64,000 bases of DNA from Macrostomum hystrix (Eukaryota; Platyhelminthes; Macrostomidae). Position numbers and translations under genes: made by a program. The stretch spans positions 3,387,001 to 3,451,000 of the forward strand of contig CATNEN010000025.1 in NCBI GenBank assembly GCA_950097015.1, written 5' to 3'. A model generated the notes under the pieces. The model saw only the letters and a program-made list of their open reading frames with translations. It was not told where the DNA came from and did not search any database. Shown here in pieces: positions 1 through 9,669 of this stretch. The stretch's first letter is position 1. The number at the start of each line of letters is the position of its first letter.

Positions 1-2142
1 CTGAAATTTCGATTAAGGAGGTTTTTGTTGAGGCTCTTTGTTAAAGTTTATTCTACGTATATTCATGCCGAATAACAAATTTGTATTGGTACTTACTGCA
101 GTTGGAATGCAGTTTTTCGACAACGTCGTCTGGAATATTTTTCTTTAGCTCCCAAGTATTGTTAGATCTAAAAGTCGAGTATTGTTTTATTACGTAGTAA
201 ATTGTATGGCCCGTTTTTGCTGGAGAATGAAAACGCGAGGAAATTAAATTTTTTTCAATTGAAACAAATTTTTCATTTGGTGCTTACATTGATTATCCAG
301 TCCACTTGATGTAGTATTTGTTACTGTTGCACTTCTCTATTTTCTCGACAAAGAACTGGGACTCTGTCTTGGCAGGATTTCTCTTGCGAGACATTCCTGT
401 CTCCTCGGGGACTTGACTATTGACGAATGTTTCAGTCTAACCGAGATGCGAAATTAAGTGGTCTATGTAAGCCTGTTTTGCTTAGACCAAGGGGTTTTAC
501 TTTGATAACGCTGCCTCTCTCTGACTCATTTAGTAGACGGACTGTCTGTCCCTTAGACTGCTTCTATTGGCTGGCATTCCCAGTGGGGGTGGTCCGAGTT
601 TTACCAACCTCTTTCCGAAATCAGTCCTTAACCAGTGCAGTTCTAGTCTGTGTGAATTTGTTATGCGCTTTCAGTGTCGTTTACATGGACCTCAACAGAC
701 GATTTTTGTGCGTGCAACCGGGACCCAGAGTAAACTAAAATAACAAATATCGATCCCGTCTTCCCTTTGGGCTTGGTGTGTTGCTCACCCCACCAAGGTT
801 TCCTGAGAGCAAAATCTTCCTTCCTCTCAGAGCCGAAACTCTCAATCTTCTTTTCTTATTGTGGTTCAGTGTCATTTCAGTGTCAACAAATGGACATTCG
901 AATGGCCCATGAGTTTGAACTTCCGTTTAAGTTCGATTTCCGTTTAATTTATTATGTATTATTATGATCAAGCTACGATAAATAGCTTAATTGTAGTAAT
1001 AGTACTAATCTAGGCTGTAGTGTTAGTACCTCAGACTCAGAGAAGAATCGTATTACAAGCCCTAGATATTTCGGCTTAACCGTCCTGACAATTAAATTTC
1101 CATAAATCAAATATAAATAAAAAATAAATCAAAGTGAACTAAAAGAAGCTTATTATCTAGATAAATATAATTGTGTAAAGGAAAGTCGATAGGCCTGTAG
1201 GATACAATATCCGTTCAACCTACTATAAGTAGCTTATGCGACAAAGGAACCGTCTTGGGAATAGTTTTCGGCACAAAACCGTGGGAAGGCTTTAAACAAA
1301 TATTTGCACTGTGTCTGCCTAATTTAAGATCGCGGAAATTCAATATATTCGTTTTTTGGCGTAAAATATGTCGCAAAAAATAAATTAGCAACAGACTGAA
1401 ACAGACTGGAAAAGACAAGATTCGGAAATTTTCGTTTACAATTTTTGTTTAGCTGGACCTCTTAGACCCAGTTTAGGTGGACATCGAAAAAGTCCATGTA
1501 AACTGAATGCATTTTTTTCTGAAGAAGAATGCCGATGATTGATGCAATTTGCAGCACGCCTTCGTGACATGCCCTGCTCTGTTTTGTGGTCCTTATAAAC
1601 CACTCAACGTTGTCTGGAGCAAAAATATTCGGTGGTCCATCTAAGGGATCTACCTTAGCTGGAGAGGTCCAGCTAATGCGGCAACTGAACCGACGAAAGG
1701 TCCAAGCAAACACACAGACAGGCAGGCAGGCAGAACTCTGAACTCTGACTATTATCGATCACTAGCGATACAGTTAATAAAGATATTTTCAAACCCGGAT
1801 GTTAAATAATTGAGTTGGAAAAATGCGGATAAGTTGTTAATGCAACTACTCGCACTCAACTCATTTTCCACACAACGAGTTATCCAGTGGAAGGACTTCC
1901 ATCTACGTGTCTGCAGTAACAATGAAAATTGAGCTTCTATTTATTTTTTTTCTACCCGGTCGCTAAAAAATTGCTATTGGCCAACACGTGGGCACTGCAC
2001 TCCACTAAGCTGTTAATAGTGTTTTGAGTTGTAAAACGCCCCCAGTTAGCTAAATTTAGAGGTGAAAAACCTGTTACAGCCAGTTCAGGCAGCAAGCTCT
2101 GGCGTGTCCTGCGCGTAATAGAACAGACGCCTTTGAAAAAAG
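1..2142. other. Intergenic DNA, no supported gene
   Basis: AT-rich DNA. Open frames exist (for example 427-738 on the plus strand, 103 aa) but none shows a recognisable domain, signal peptide or codon bias like the neighbouring genes. A short CAGG run sits near 1715-1735. I see no convincing exon, RNA gene or transposon. Confidence 0.5.
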
Positions 2143-2153
2143 TATATATATAT
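2143..2153 (+). promoter_or_regulatory. TATA box of the 2226-2840 gene
   Basis: An alternating TATATATATAT run about 75-80 bases before the ATG at 2226. This spacing gives a transcript with a leader of roughly 45-50 nt. The other members of this gene cluster have TATA-like boxes at comparable distances. Confidence 0.55.
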
Positions 2154-2225
2154 TGAAGCCGTCGGTGAGAGTTGAGAAGGCCGGATTTCTGGGACAGGGG
2201 CAGCTTTCCACATCCCAGAGTAAAC

Positions 2226-2840
2226 ATGCGGCTTCAAAGCGGAGTTCTTCAACTACTAGCATTGTTGCTCAGTGCAGCGGCTGAGACAACTCCGCATCGT
2301 CTGGTCCGCTGTCCAGCGGAGTTCGGCACTCTGGTAGAGTCAGCTCCGGCCTCAATCGATCTGCCGGTGCTGACAACGGCGTCGGGTGTGCGGCTGCGAA
2401 CCGTCCGTTCAGCGGACAGCAACTCGGAACTTTTCGTTGACTCTGTTGGACAGTTGAGATTCAACGGCGCCATGAGATCCACTTTGGCCTCCGGCTCCGC
2501 CAATGAGCAGTTCAGCGGACCGCATCAGCTGGAATGCGAAGACAGCGAACATGACGCGGTCACCTTCTCACTGTACATCCGGCTGCCGACTGCCCTGAGT
2601 TCGACCCCTGCATCAGCGGCCATTGCAGCCACGCGCATTAGCTCGCTGGATGTGGGTCTCACCTGCCTGATCCTGCTGCTCACGCTGATCTGTTTCTGCC
2701 TGTCCGGGTGTCTCGTCTGCATCCATCGGCGAAGATTCAGAAGCAGGCAGGAGCAGACATCGAAGAAGACGGTTTTCAACGGACATCAGCAGCTGCTGAC
2801 GCAGGCTCCTCATTCGCTGGTTGGAGTAGATGATGTTTGA
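2226..2840 (+). CDS. Small single-pass membrane protein, two-cysteine ectodomain (cluster member 1)
   Basis: Intronless, 204 aa from the ATG at 2226. I prefer this start over the upstream in-frame ATG at 2172 because it places a signal peptide (MRLQSGVLQLLALLLSAAAE) at the N terminus. The ectodomain begins with RLVRCPAEF, then PVL...GVRLRTV, SELFVDSVGQLRFNG, a GPH..LEC second cysteine, and FSLYIRL. Pairing of the two cysteines is inferred. One TM helix (about residues 145-168) is followed by a basic tail of about 40 aa. Three paralogues lie downstream on the opposite strand. The family is not one I recognise. The beta-strand-like pattern with a Cys pair suggests an Ig- or cadherin-like sandwich, but that is only inference. 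An AATAAA is at 3240-3245. Confidence 0.8.
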   Translation: MRLQSGVLQLLALLLSAAAETTPHRLVRCPAEFGTLVESAPASIDLPVLTTASGVRLRTVRSADSNSELFVDSVGQLRFNGAMRSTLASGSANEQFSGPHQLECEDSEHDAVTFSLYIRLPTALSSTPASAAIAATRISSLDVGLTCLILLLTLICFCLSGCLVCIHRRRFRSRQEQTSKKTVFNGHQQLLTQAPHSLVGVDDV

Positions 2841-3899
2841 ATTGAGTCTACTTCGACTTCATATTTAGCTGTCATATTTTATAACTTTAGTCTCAATTTT
2901 CCGACATGATTTCAGTTGTAGTTTTCTTACATTCATTAGTTAGCAATAGCCCAACGAATACCTAATGGTACTCGTACAAGAAAGTTAAGAACTGACAGGA
3001 AAACTAGCGTTGTTCATAAAAAGACTATTTGAAATTAGAGAAAAAATACCACAATATAAATGACAATACAAATAATGTGATTTTGTGCGTAAAAATATAT
3101 TCAATATTTAACAACACAATCATTTTATTATTCGCCATTAAAAACTTTTCGTTCTGCGTGTGTTTTTTGCTTTCGCTTCTGCTTTCGTTTTTACACCTTT
3201 TTGATTCGGTTGTTTAGTGCCAACTCGCAGTTGCGATTAAATAAATAAAATAATATACAAGTAATATAAATAAAACCATACAACTATAAAAATATTCTAC
3301 ATTCTTCAAAAATTAAAACACATTTGTTATTATTACAGACGGTTTATTTCAAAAGGGCAAGCATAAACTGTTCAAACATATTTAAACGTAAATTTAAATT
3401 CACGTTGAAAAAATCAACCGGTATTACACCCATGTCAAAGAGCAAAATTGACACATGAAACACCAAAAAGTACGGCTCGTACCATTTTATTTTCTTCATA
3501 TTAAGCCACAAAACGGTTAAGAATCAAAGTTCACCAAGACGCATTTATTGTTAATAGCATATTTAATAAGCAGTTGAGAGTGAAAAGTACTAGACGCTTT
3601 TTACTATAGTAATTATTTCTCCGGGTTGACTGGCAGAAAAACTCAAGCAGTTTATCGTAAAAAGTACAATTTTCTGGTGAATACACGGCAAAAATGAAGT
3701 GCACATTAGGACGATGCTTTTGTGAACAGATGCGCAAAAACACCTAGTTCTCAGTTCTTAGAGAGATTATTCACAAAAGTCTGAGTATTTATGCTGCTTA
3801 ACACAGGAGAATGTGAGGCTCGTTATACAGACCAGCTGCAGAGAAACCAAATCGCATCGAAACACAATCACAGTTGCTATTCATAATTGCGTTAAGCAT
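2841..3899. other. Intergenic region between convergent genes
   Basis: AT-rich 3' flanks of the plus-strand gene ending at 2840 and the minus-strand gene ending at 3900. AATAAA-type signals occur around 3240-3250 on the plus strand, and TTTATT (minus-strand AATAAA) occurs in 3480-3550. The small open frames here look like chance. Confidence 0.5.
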
Positions 3900-4580
3900 T
3901 CAAACCTCGTTGAAAAGTGGGTCGATGCTGGCCGCACAGGCGGGTCCCGTGTAGATCCTGGCCTTCTGTTGCCGCCTACTTGGGACGAATCTGAAGCTGC
4001 AACATGCGAATGCGGAGACAACCGCGCCGCAGACGAGGAGGGCTACGACGAAGCCGATTCCGAAGCCGAAGGCAAACTCGGATGCATCTTTGCTGGCCTT
4101 GCCATGCATGGTGACATTTTTTACAGTCGCTGAGGGTCGAGAAGTTGCGGAAGCTCCGGCAGTTGTGGCTTCAGTTAGAGCGGCGGTGATCAAGTCGACA
4201 GTTTCGGTGTAAGAAATCGAGGCGGCCTTGATGAAGAGCGCAAAAGGAATCGGCCTGTTGTGGTCGCTGTCTGAGCACAGCAGAACGTGAGGTCCGCTGT
4301 AGTGACCATCGATGGTGCCGTTGAAACGCAACTGACCGGCTGAGTCCAGCTGCAGCTCCGAGTCCTTCAGGAAGCCGACAGTTCGCAGTTGCACGCCCGG
4401 GCCCGCTGTCAGTACCGGGTCGTCGGGCGAGGCCGGGAGTGACTTCACCACATTGGCGAACTCGGCCGGGCAGCGGACTAGACGCTGCAGTCCAAGCGTC
4501 GGGTTGCTGGCTGCGTTGCTGGCTGCACAGAGAGCTGCGAGCAGCGTTTGAAAAAAGAATTTTCTGGAGGTCGCTGCCAT
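3900..4580 (-). CDS. Small single-pass membrane protein, two-cysteine ectodomain (cluster member 2)
   Basis: Intronless, 226 aa. N-terminal signal peptide (residues about 1-25), then RLVRCPAEF, DDPVLTAGPGVQLRTV, SELQLDSAGQLRFNG, YSGPHVLLC and PFALFIK, the same order of blocks as its three neighbours. Two N-glycosylation sequons are visible (NGT and NVT). A Ser/Thr/Ala-rich stalk leads to one TM helix (FGFGIGFVVALLVCGAVVSA). The short basic tail contains IYTGP and ends DPLFNEV. The tail motif IYxxP...DPLF is shared with the gene at 5957-6706. Function unknown; a surface receptor or adhesion role is plausible from topology only. Confidence 0.82.
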   Translation of the reverse strand: MAATSRKFFFQTLLAALCAASNAASNPTLGLQRLVRCPAEFANVVKSLPASPDDPVLTAGPGVQLRTVGFLKDSELQLDSAGQLRFNGTIDGHYSGPHVLLCSDSDHNRPIPFALFIKAASISYTETVDLITAALTEATTAGASATSRPSATVKNVTMHGKASKDASEFAFGFGIGFVVALLVCGAVVSAFACCSFRFVPSRRQQKARIYTGPACAASIDPLFNEV

Positions 4581-4661
4581 TTTCCTATAAGGATCGAATC
4601 GTCAAGACAAGATGAGAAGCGAGAATTTTGAAACTGCAGAAACTGTGCCAATTATGCGAGC

Positions 4662-4669
4662 TATATATA
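4662..4669 (-). promoter_or_regulatory. TATA box of the 3900-4580 gene
   Basis: TATATATA about 82 bases upstream of the ATG at 4580 on the minus strand, matching the position of the TATA element in the other cluster genes. Confidence 0.5.
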
Positions 4670-5956
4670 GAGCCGATGCGTGATAATCTCGGGAAAACCA
4701 TGGCTTTTTAGACTTCGCTTTGGGCGATGACTCTCGGATAGTCCAAAAACTTTTCAACTATAAAGAAAGAGGAATTATCGAAACAGAGAATAAAATCGTA
4801 CAGTTCTAAAAATAGATAAAACGTACGTTTTTACTAGCGGCTCATTGTGCGTTGCAATTGCAGCTTTCTGCTTCTGCTCAGTTTGAACTGTACTAGCCCA
4901 GTGCAAGCATTCATTGGAAAATCCAAGACCACTAGACGCGATTGTCTAAAACGCTTTGTATTCTGTAAAAGAAATATTAGCTCATTTAGCATTCTGAAAA
5001 TTCTCAAGAATCTGCTATTATAAGCGAATTTTGTGTCCTTAGTATGTTTTGGCTCAACATTCTGATAGATTTTCTTTGACCGATTGCACTAAAAACGTTC
5101 TAGTTTGGACTTCTTCCTGTTGTTAATTTAGTTTTCCATCCTGTCGTGATCTGTTTTTATAAAAAATCCACTTTTTTCCTATTCCACTCTTGATTCGAAT
5201 GAAGGCACTGGTGCGAGATGTCGTCACATTTAAACCCATTGTTTGTTATTTAATTTGTAATTTCTTAACAGTAGGGGATGGACCACCGGGGTATTTCAAA
5301 CCCAACCTGCACTGCCTGCTTGACGATAGTTCCCAAACCGAATGACCGATTGTTGTGTTCTTGTCACACTTTGTGTCAGAGCACATTTATTAGTATCGTA
5401 ACACAGACTCGAAGCCTAACGAACACAAAGTGATATACACTACAGCTGCGACACAATTGTACGAGTAATGTACTCTCTAACTACACATAGCTATTCTCAA
5501 TTTCTCAGTTAATAGACCGCATCTGATACAAACACAACCACATTGTATTCATGTGTACACAGCCACAAACACAACTGTAGCGGCGATTTCTGATACGGCT
5601 TTATCCATGATTTTTGATACCATTCAGGCTAGGCCCGTGATTCATTTTTAGGTATATGTCGAGCTTTCGGCATCCTCAAGTTTGTTGCTGTTACAAAAGA
5701 AGAAATTCCTGCTATATTATCAGCCTGCCACTATGTTGGTAGTAGCTAGTACGTTGGTATTTATTTTAGATAGATAGAAATAAACTCAGGATTAAAGGAA
5801 GAAAATATCGATCTACATAGAAAATGATATGATATTTAAGATGTCTCTTGTAACGCATGTCACCTAATATATAAATGGTCGGATCTAATCATGAAAATTT
5901 AGTAGTGGTGTATTGAATTTCAAGTGGCGTAACATCTGAAGGTGGACTCAAAATGG
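4670..5956. other. Intergenic DNA with one repeat copy
   Basis: No gene recognised. It contains one diverged copy (about 5278-5350) of a small repeat whose best copy is the foldback element at 51234-51352. A minus-strand AATAAA (TTTATT on plus, 5760-5765) about 190 bases past the stop of the next gene is a likely polyadenylation signal for it. Confidence 0.5.
5278..5350 (+). repeat. Diverged copy of a foldback (MITE-like) repeat
   Basis: Contains ACCACCGGGGTATTTCAAAC, then CACTGCCT, then CCCAAACCGAATGAC. The same blocks in the same order are found in the reverse complement of 51234-51352 and at 63249-63305. This copy keeps only one arm plus the centre. Confidence 0.55.
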
Positions 5957-6706
5957 TCACAGGTTGAGAAAGCCGGGCTGCTTGGTCTGGCCGAACAGAG
6001 GATCGGCGCTGCCTCTAGCAGGCGGCACATTGTAGATTGAACCCTTCATGCCGCGAACGCTGCGAGACGCCCGAAGGCTGCGGCGGCTGGTGATGGTTAG
6101 GGCGACTGCCAGAACGATCGAGATTAGGAGTAGCAGAGAAGCGACGATGGCGAGGCCAACGGTGAGTGGATCTTTGAAGTGGCTGCCAAAGACGCCTGCT
6201 TCGGCAGGGCAGGCAGTTTGAGCGGCCGTTGGAGTGGCGTCGGTGACACGAGCAGTGGACGAGACATCGGTAGGAGTAGAGTTGGCAGCGTCGGTGGGAA
6301 CTGTCGGGGTACCTGACGGAGGCTTGGAGTCTTGGCCAGTCTGTGCGAGCCTGATGAATAGCGAGAAGGTGATCAGCCTGCCACTGACACTGTCGGTGCA
6401 CAGCAGCACGTGCGGCCCGCTGAAGCGCCTGTCGACGGACTGAGAGGCGGAGTCCTTGAACATCAGCTGGCCTGTAGCGGAGTCCAGCTGCAGCTCCGAG
6501 TTGCTCTGAAAGTGTGTAGTCTGCAGGTGAACACCCGGCCCAACGGTCAGCACCGGCTGATCTGGGGCCTGCAGCGGCACCACCACGGTTTCGAACTCGG
6601 GTGGGCATCGGACCAGCCGTTGCGGCCCCGATCGGGGTCGGATTGCAACGGCATCGAAGGCGCTGAGCATTGTCAGCAGCCACAGCAGCACTTGTAAGAG
6701 ATACAT
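5957..6706 (-). CDS. Small single-pass membrane protein, two-cysteine ectodomain (cluster member 3)
   Basis: Intronless, 249 aa, the largest of the four paralogues. Signal peptide at residues 1-21, then RLVRCPPEF, QPVLTVGPGVHLQTT, SELQLDSATGQLMF, FSGPHVLLC and TFSLFIRL. A Thr/Ala/Pro-rich stalk of about 60 residues with one NST sequon follows, then one TM helix (VGLAIVASLLLLISIVLAVA) and a basic tail with IYNVP and DPLF. The ectodomain DNA (6358-6624) is almost identical to that of the gene at 8314-8907, while the signal peptide, stalk, TM and tail differ. This suggests gene conversion or a domain-limited duplication. Not a family I can name. Confidence 0.82.
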   Translation of the reverse strand: MYLLQVLLWLLTMLSAFDAVAIRPRSGPQRLVRCPPEFETVVVPLQAPDQPVLTVGPGVHLQTTHFQSNSELQLDSATGQLMFKDSASQSVDRRFSGPHVLLCTDSVSGRLITFSLFIRLAQTGQDSKPPSGTPTVPTDAANSTPTDVSSTARVTDATPTAAQTACPAEAGVFGSHFKDPLTVGLAIVASLLLLISIVLAVALTITSRRSLRASRSVRGMKGSIYNVPPARGSADPLFGQTKQPGFLNL

Positions 6707-6806
6707 CTCGAGTTAAAGGGCCGCTTTAAGATTTTTAATTCTTAGTAAGCACGTTAGTGAAGGTTGCAAGTGCCAGCCGTGGAAAAACTTTTGCGGTGTC
6801 GACAAT

Positions 6807-6863
6807 TTATAAGAGAGCTTTTAAACAGCTCTTTACCCTCTCGTCCCGCGGGTGTCCCGCGGG
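6807..6863 (-). promoter_or_regulatory. TATA box plus two CCCGCGGG palindromes
   Basis: On the minus strand, TATAAA (plus 6807-6812) lies about 100 bases before the ATG at 6706. Two copies of TCCCGCGGG spaced 11 bases apart (CCCGCGGG at 6845-6852 and 6856-6863) lie 33-50 bases further upstream. The core CCCGCGG recurs upstream of the next paralogue at 9035-9041. These are candidate operator-like sites. Confidence 0.45.
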
Positions 6864-6864
6864 C

Positions 6865-8313
6865 AATAAGAGTGTAAGCGTATCATCATGATGCTAATAA
6901 TAGCTATCTTTGCTATGTTATGAGGGAGGAATAAGGTGCTATTATATTGTGTGAACATGGAACTTCATCGTATGAGTCATATCACAATTTGCTGCGAACA
7001 GAAAGTTACGTTGCGTTAATTTTATATTTAGTTAAACATTAGCGAACGTAGCTAAAGTAGGACAGTGAAAGAACATGAATCTCGAGAATCGAATTGTATA
7101 ATATGATATATAAATTGTAAATTAATAAATAAGTAAAAAAAATAATATGTGCTGAGAAATTGAAGACAACCAAGTGAACCCATTTCATATCTCACATTTC
7201 TCTCAATATTTTATCTCTGGCTTACCACTGTACAACGATCATAAACTTATAAATTATACTGTCGATTATTTTCTGTACATAAATTGTAAATAAAAGAAAA
7301 AATAAATTGGCAATGTTCTACTTCCGTTCGTTATATTATTTTTTTGTTTGCAAACGACAGATAACGACAAAAAACAAGTTTAACGGCAACAAAAAGTCAG
7401 TAGTTTGGTCACACAGTTCTGAAAAGTCTTGGTCAGTCTTTCTTCTTTCAAACCGGGTAATAGTGCCTAATCCAGTAGAGGAGGGCACCGAAGCTATTCT
7501 TGGGGTATAGACAGCGCCATTTGCCAGATTTTGCCATAGACATAGATCCAAGTGTCAAGTCACGGCAAAGCCACGTCAGCACAACTTTTTCAAACTCAGA
7601 ATCCATGTGTGGCACGAATACAAACGAAAAAAAATGTAGCGAACGGAAGTAGAACATTGCCAATAAATTCGATAAGCATATGGTAGCAGTCATTTATTGT
7701 GTGTAAAACACTGGCTATAGGCTGCTTAAAATTTTAGTATAAAGGACCAGCTCATCGAACCCCCATCAAGATATTATAGGAGACTACAGTCATACAGCAG
7801 GTATCTGTTAGATAATAAAAATTAAAGCTTATAACGCTTATACTGACTAAGTTTCAGTTAGATTCGAATTTAAATGATAACTAAAAATTTTCCACCACTT
7901 GTAACTTTCTTCTGATTGACCTGCAAATAAGCCAAAAAGAGGCCATAGTAAAGAAATCGAACGGTTCCATTCTTTATATTTGTAATTATGGCAATACTTC
8001 ATATTCAATTATTAAATGGGCCAATATATACAAAAACAATTGCAACACATGCGAAATATAAGCATCTAGAAATGTTTAGATGCAAGATGTAATAACGCAA
8101 AAACTGTATGCCTAATTACGGATACAACCTAATCGTATTACGCGATAACAAAATAGCAGACTGAGAGGAGAGATCTGTCACCATGACACAATATGATATA
8201 ATTGTGAAATTGGGATGGGGTGGTTCATGTGGAGTGAGCAGAGGTCAATACGGGTGTGGAGTGGGGTCAGGCAGATCAAGCTGTCACTGTCGTTGTCTCT
8301 CTTTGGGTTTACA
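6865..8313. other. Intergenic DNA with an inserted inverted-repeat element
   Basis: AT-rich flank of two paralogues, interrupted by the 353-bp element at 7309-7661. Outside that element I see no gene; the open frames at 8183-8451 lack any recognisable feature and overlap the 3' end of the gene at 8314. Confidence 0.5.
7301..7669. mobile_element. Non-autonomous DNA transposon with terminal inverted repeats and 8-bp target duplication
   Basis: The sequence 7309-7661 starts GGCAATGTTCTACTTCCGTT and ends with its reverse complement. The inverted match is perfect for 22 bases and continues imperfectly into T-rich DNA. It is flanked on both sides by AATAAATT (7301-7308 and 7662-7669), an 8-bp direct repeat expected of a target-site duplication. 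Eight-base duplications are made by hAT, P and Merlin type transposases among others; the termini do not settle which. The interior has no transposase, so this is a MITE. The intact ends and duplication suggest a fairly recent insertion. Confidence 0.85.
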
Positions 8314-8907
8314 CTACACAACAACTTTTTCTATTGGAAGCTTCTGCGAGGCGATGAAATTCCGGAAGTCTCGGTAGGGTCGATCGGCCGTCAGAAACTG
8401 GCTTCGTCGACTACGACGATGACGAAGCGACACTGTCAAGATCACTATTAGGGTGACTGTGAGGGCGCCCGCGAGGGCGAAGGCGACGCCAATGATTAGG
8501 GCGAAAATTTCGCGAGTCTCATTGCTCAGCAAGTATAACTTATGAGTGCTCAGGCTAATTAGTAGCGAGAAGGTGGTCAGCCTGCCACTGACACTGTCGG
8601 TGCACAGCAGCACGTGCGGTCCGCTGAAGCGCCTGTCGACGGACTGAGACGCGGAGTCCTTGAACATCAGCTGGCCTGTAGCCGAGTCCAGCTGCAGCTC
8701 CGAGTTGCTCTGAAAGTGTGTAGTCTGCAGGTGAACACCCGGCCCAACGGTCAGCACCGGCTGATCTGGGGCCTGCAGCGGCACCACCAGGGTTTCGAAC
8801 TCGGGCGGACATCGGACCAGCCTGCGCGGCCCATCCGACGGTCGAGGCGACGCTGAGACGTCGGCGCTGAGAGAGCAGAGAATGACGAGCAGCAGCGGTA
8901 GAGTCAT
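8314..8907 (-). CDS. Small single-pass membrane protein, two-cysteine ectodomain (cluster member 4)
   Basis: Intronless, 197 aa. Signal peptide at residues 1-19 (MTLPLLLVILCSLSADVSAS), then RLVRCPPEF, QPVLTVGPGVHLQTT, SELQLDSATGQLMF, FSGPHVLLC and TFSLLISL. Only a short linker with one NET sequon separates the domain from the TM helix (IFALIIGVAFALAGALTVTL). The very basic tail is about 45 residues. It lacks the long stalk and the DPLF tail motif of the gene at 5957-6706 despite an ectodomain differing at only about four residues. Function unknown. Confidence 0.8.
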   Translation of the reverse strand: MTLPLLLVILCSLSADVSASPRPSDGPRRLVRCPPEFETLVVPLQAPDQPVLTVGPGVHLQTTHFQSNSELQLDSATGQLMFKDSASQSVDRRFSGPHVLLCTDSVSGRLTTFSLLISLSTHKLYLLSNETREIFALIIGVAFALAGALTVTLIVILTVSLRHRRSRRSQFLTADRPYRDFRNFIASQKLPIEKVVV

Positions 8908-9000
8908 TCTGACATATAGTGCAGGATTTGTTAAAAGTACAAAATCTAACCGTATTAGCTACGCTGGGTTGGTTGAGATGGACTGCGAAAAAGATGCGAG

Positions 9001-9049
9001 AGATATAATAAATGGATATGTTTAGTTAGTGTTTCCCGCGGAAAACACT
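9001..9049 (-). promoter_or_regulatory. TATA-like box and CCGCGG-centred palindrome
   Basis: A TATTATAT-like box (plus 9002-9010) lies about 100 bases upstream of the ATG at 8907. Just beyond it, 9028-9049 is an imperfect 22-base palindrome centred on CCGCGG. Its half-sites read TTTCCCGC, which matches the E2F consensus TTTSSCGC. The core CCCGCGG is shared with the promoter at 6845-6863. Confidence 0.4.
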
Positions 9050-9669
9050 TATTGCAAAACTTTGGACCCGGTAAACAAGGCACAGTCGCGCGCACGCGGG
9101 TATGTTATTCTATTTTTAGCAACTGCGTCAACGAATCCACATCGTGCGAGAAGGCCAAAGTCGAGCCCCAAGGTAAACTGTGCAGTGCACAGAATGTTTA
9201 TTTGCAATGCCGATGAGACAGACAATCACATTAAAACTTGCTGCGCTGGTTGATAACTTAAGAAAACAATGGGAACCACGCTTTCCTAACAGCATTGGGA
9301 AGAACAGTTTTGCTACTAGTGCATAAGGTCTCAAATTGTGTGCTCTCTAACAGCAAGAAATAAAAAATGCATGCATTTTTTCAAACCGAACTAGAACTTC
9401 AGGCAAAGGCGTTTCTTGTAGTTGTTCAATGCAAAACAGGTATTAACCTAAGGGTCGCTTCTGTGATTATTATAAAGATCCATTGGCAAAAAAGGACTGA
9501 CTGATTTATTGCTAATTTCTGATTAACAAGCACTTAGAAGACTAAAAAAATAAAAGTCAAGGGACAGAACTGGGGCTGTGTTGAATGTTTTAATGATTTA
9601 TTTTATTTAGTCTATTTCGGTCCATAGGCATCGAACCGATTTTTCCCTTTCTCGAGCTATCCGATTGGC
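9050..9669. other. Intergenic DNA, nothing recognised
   Basis: AT-rich DNA between the minus-strand paralogue and the 3' end of the five-exon minus-strand gene. TTTATTTTATTT at 9599-9610 could supply a polyadenylation signal for the latter. Confidence 0.45.

Noticed and set aside
427-738. 103-aa open frame at the left edge
   Set aside because: No domain, no splice or promoter support, and composition unlike the real genes nearby.
8555-8856. Additional frames overlapping the surface-protein genes (and likewise 6015-6697)
   Set aside because: They are shadow frames of the GC-rich ectodomain; the frame with signal peptide, conserved cysteines and TM helix is the coding one.
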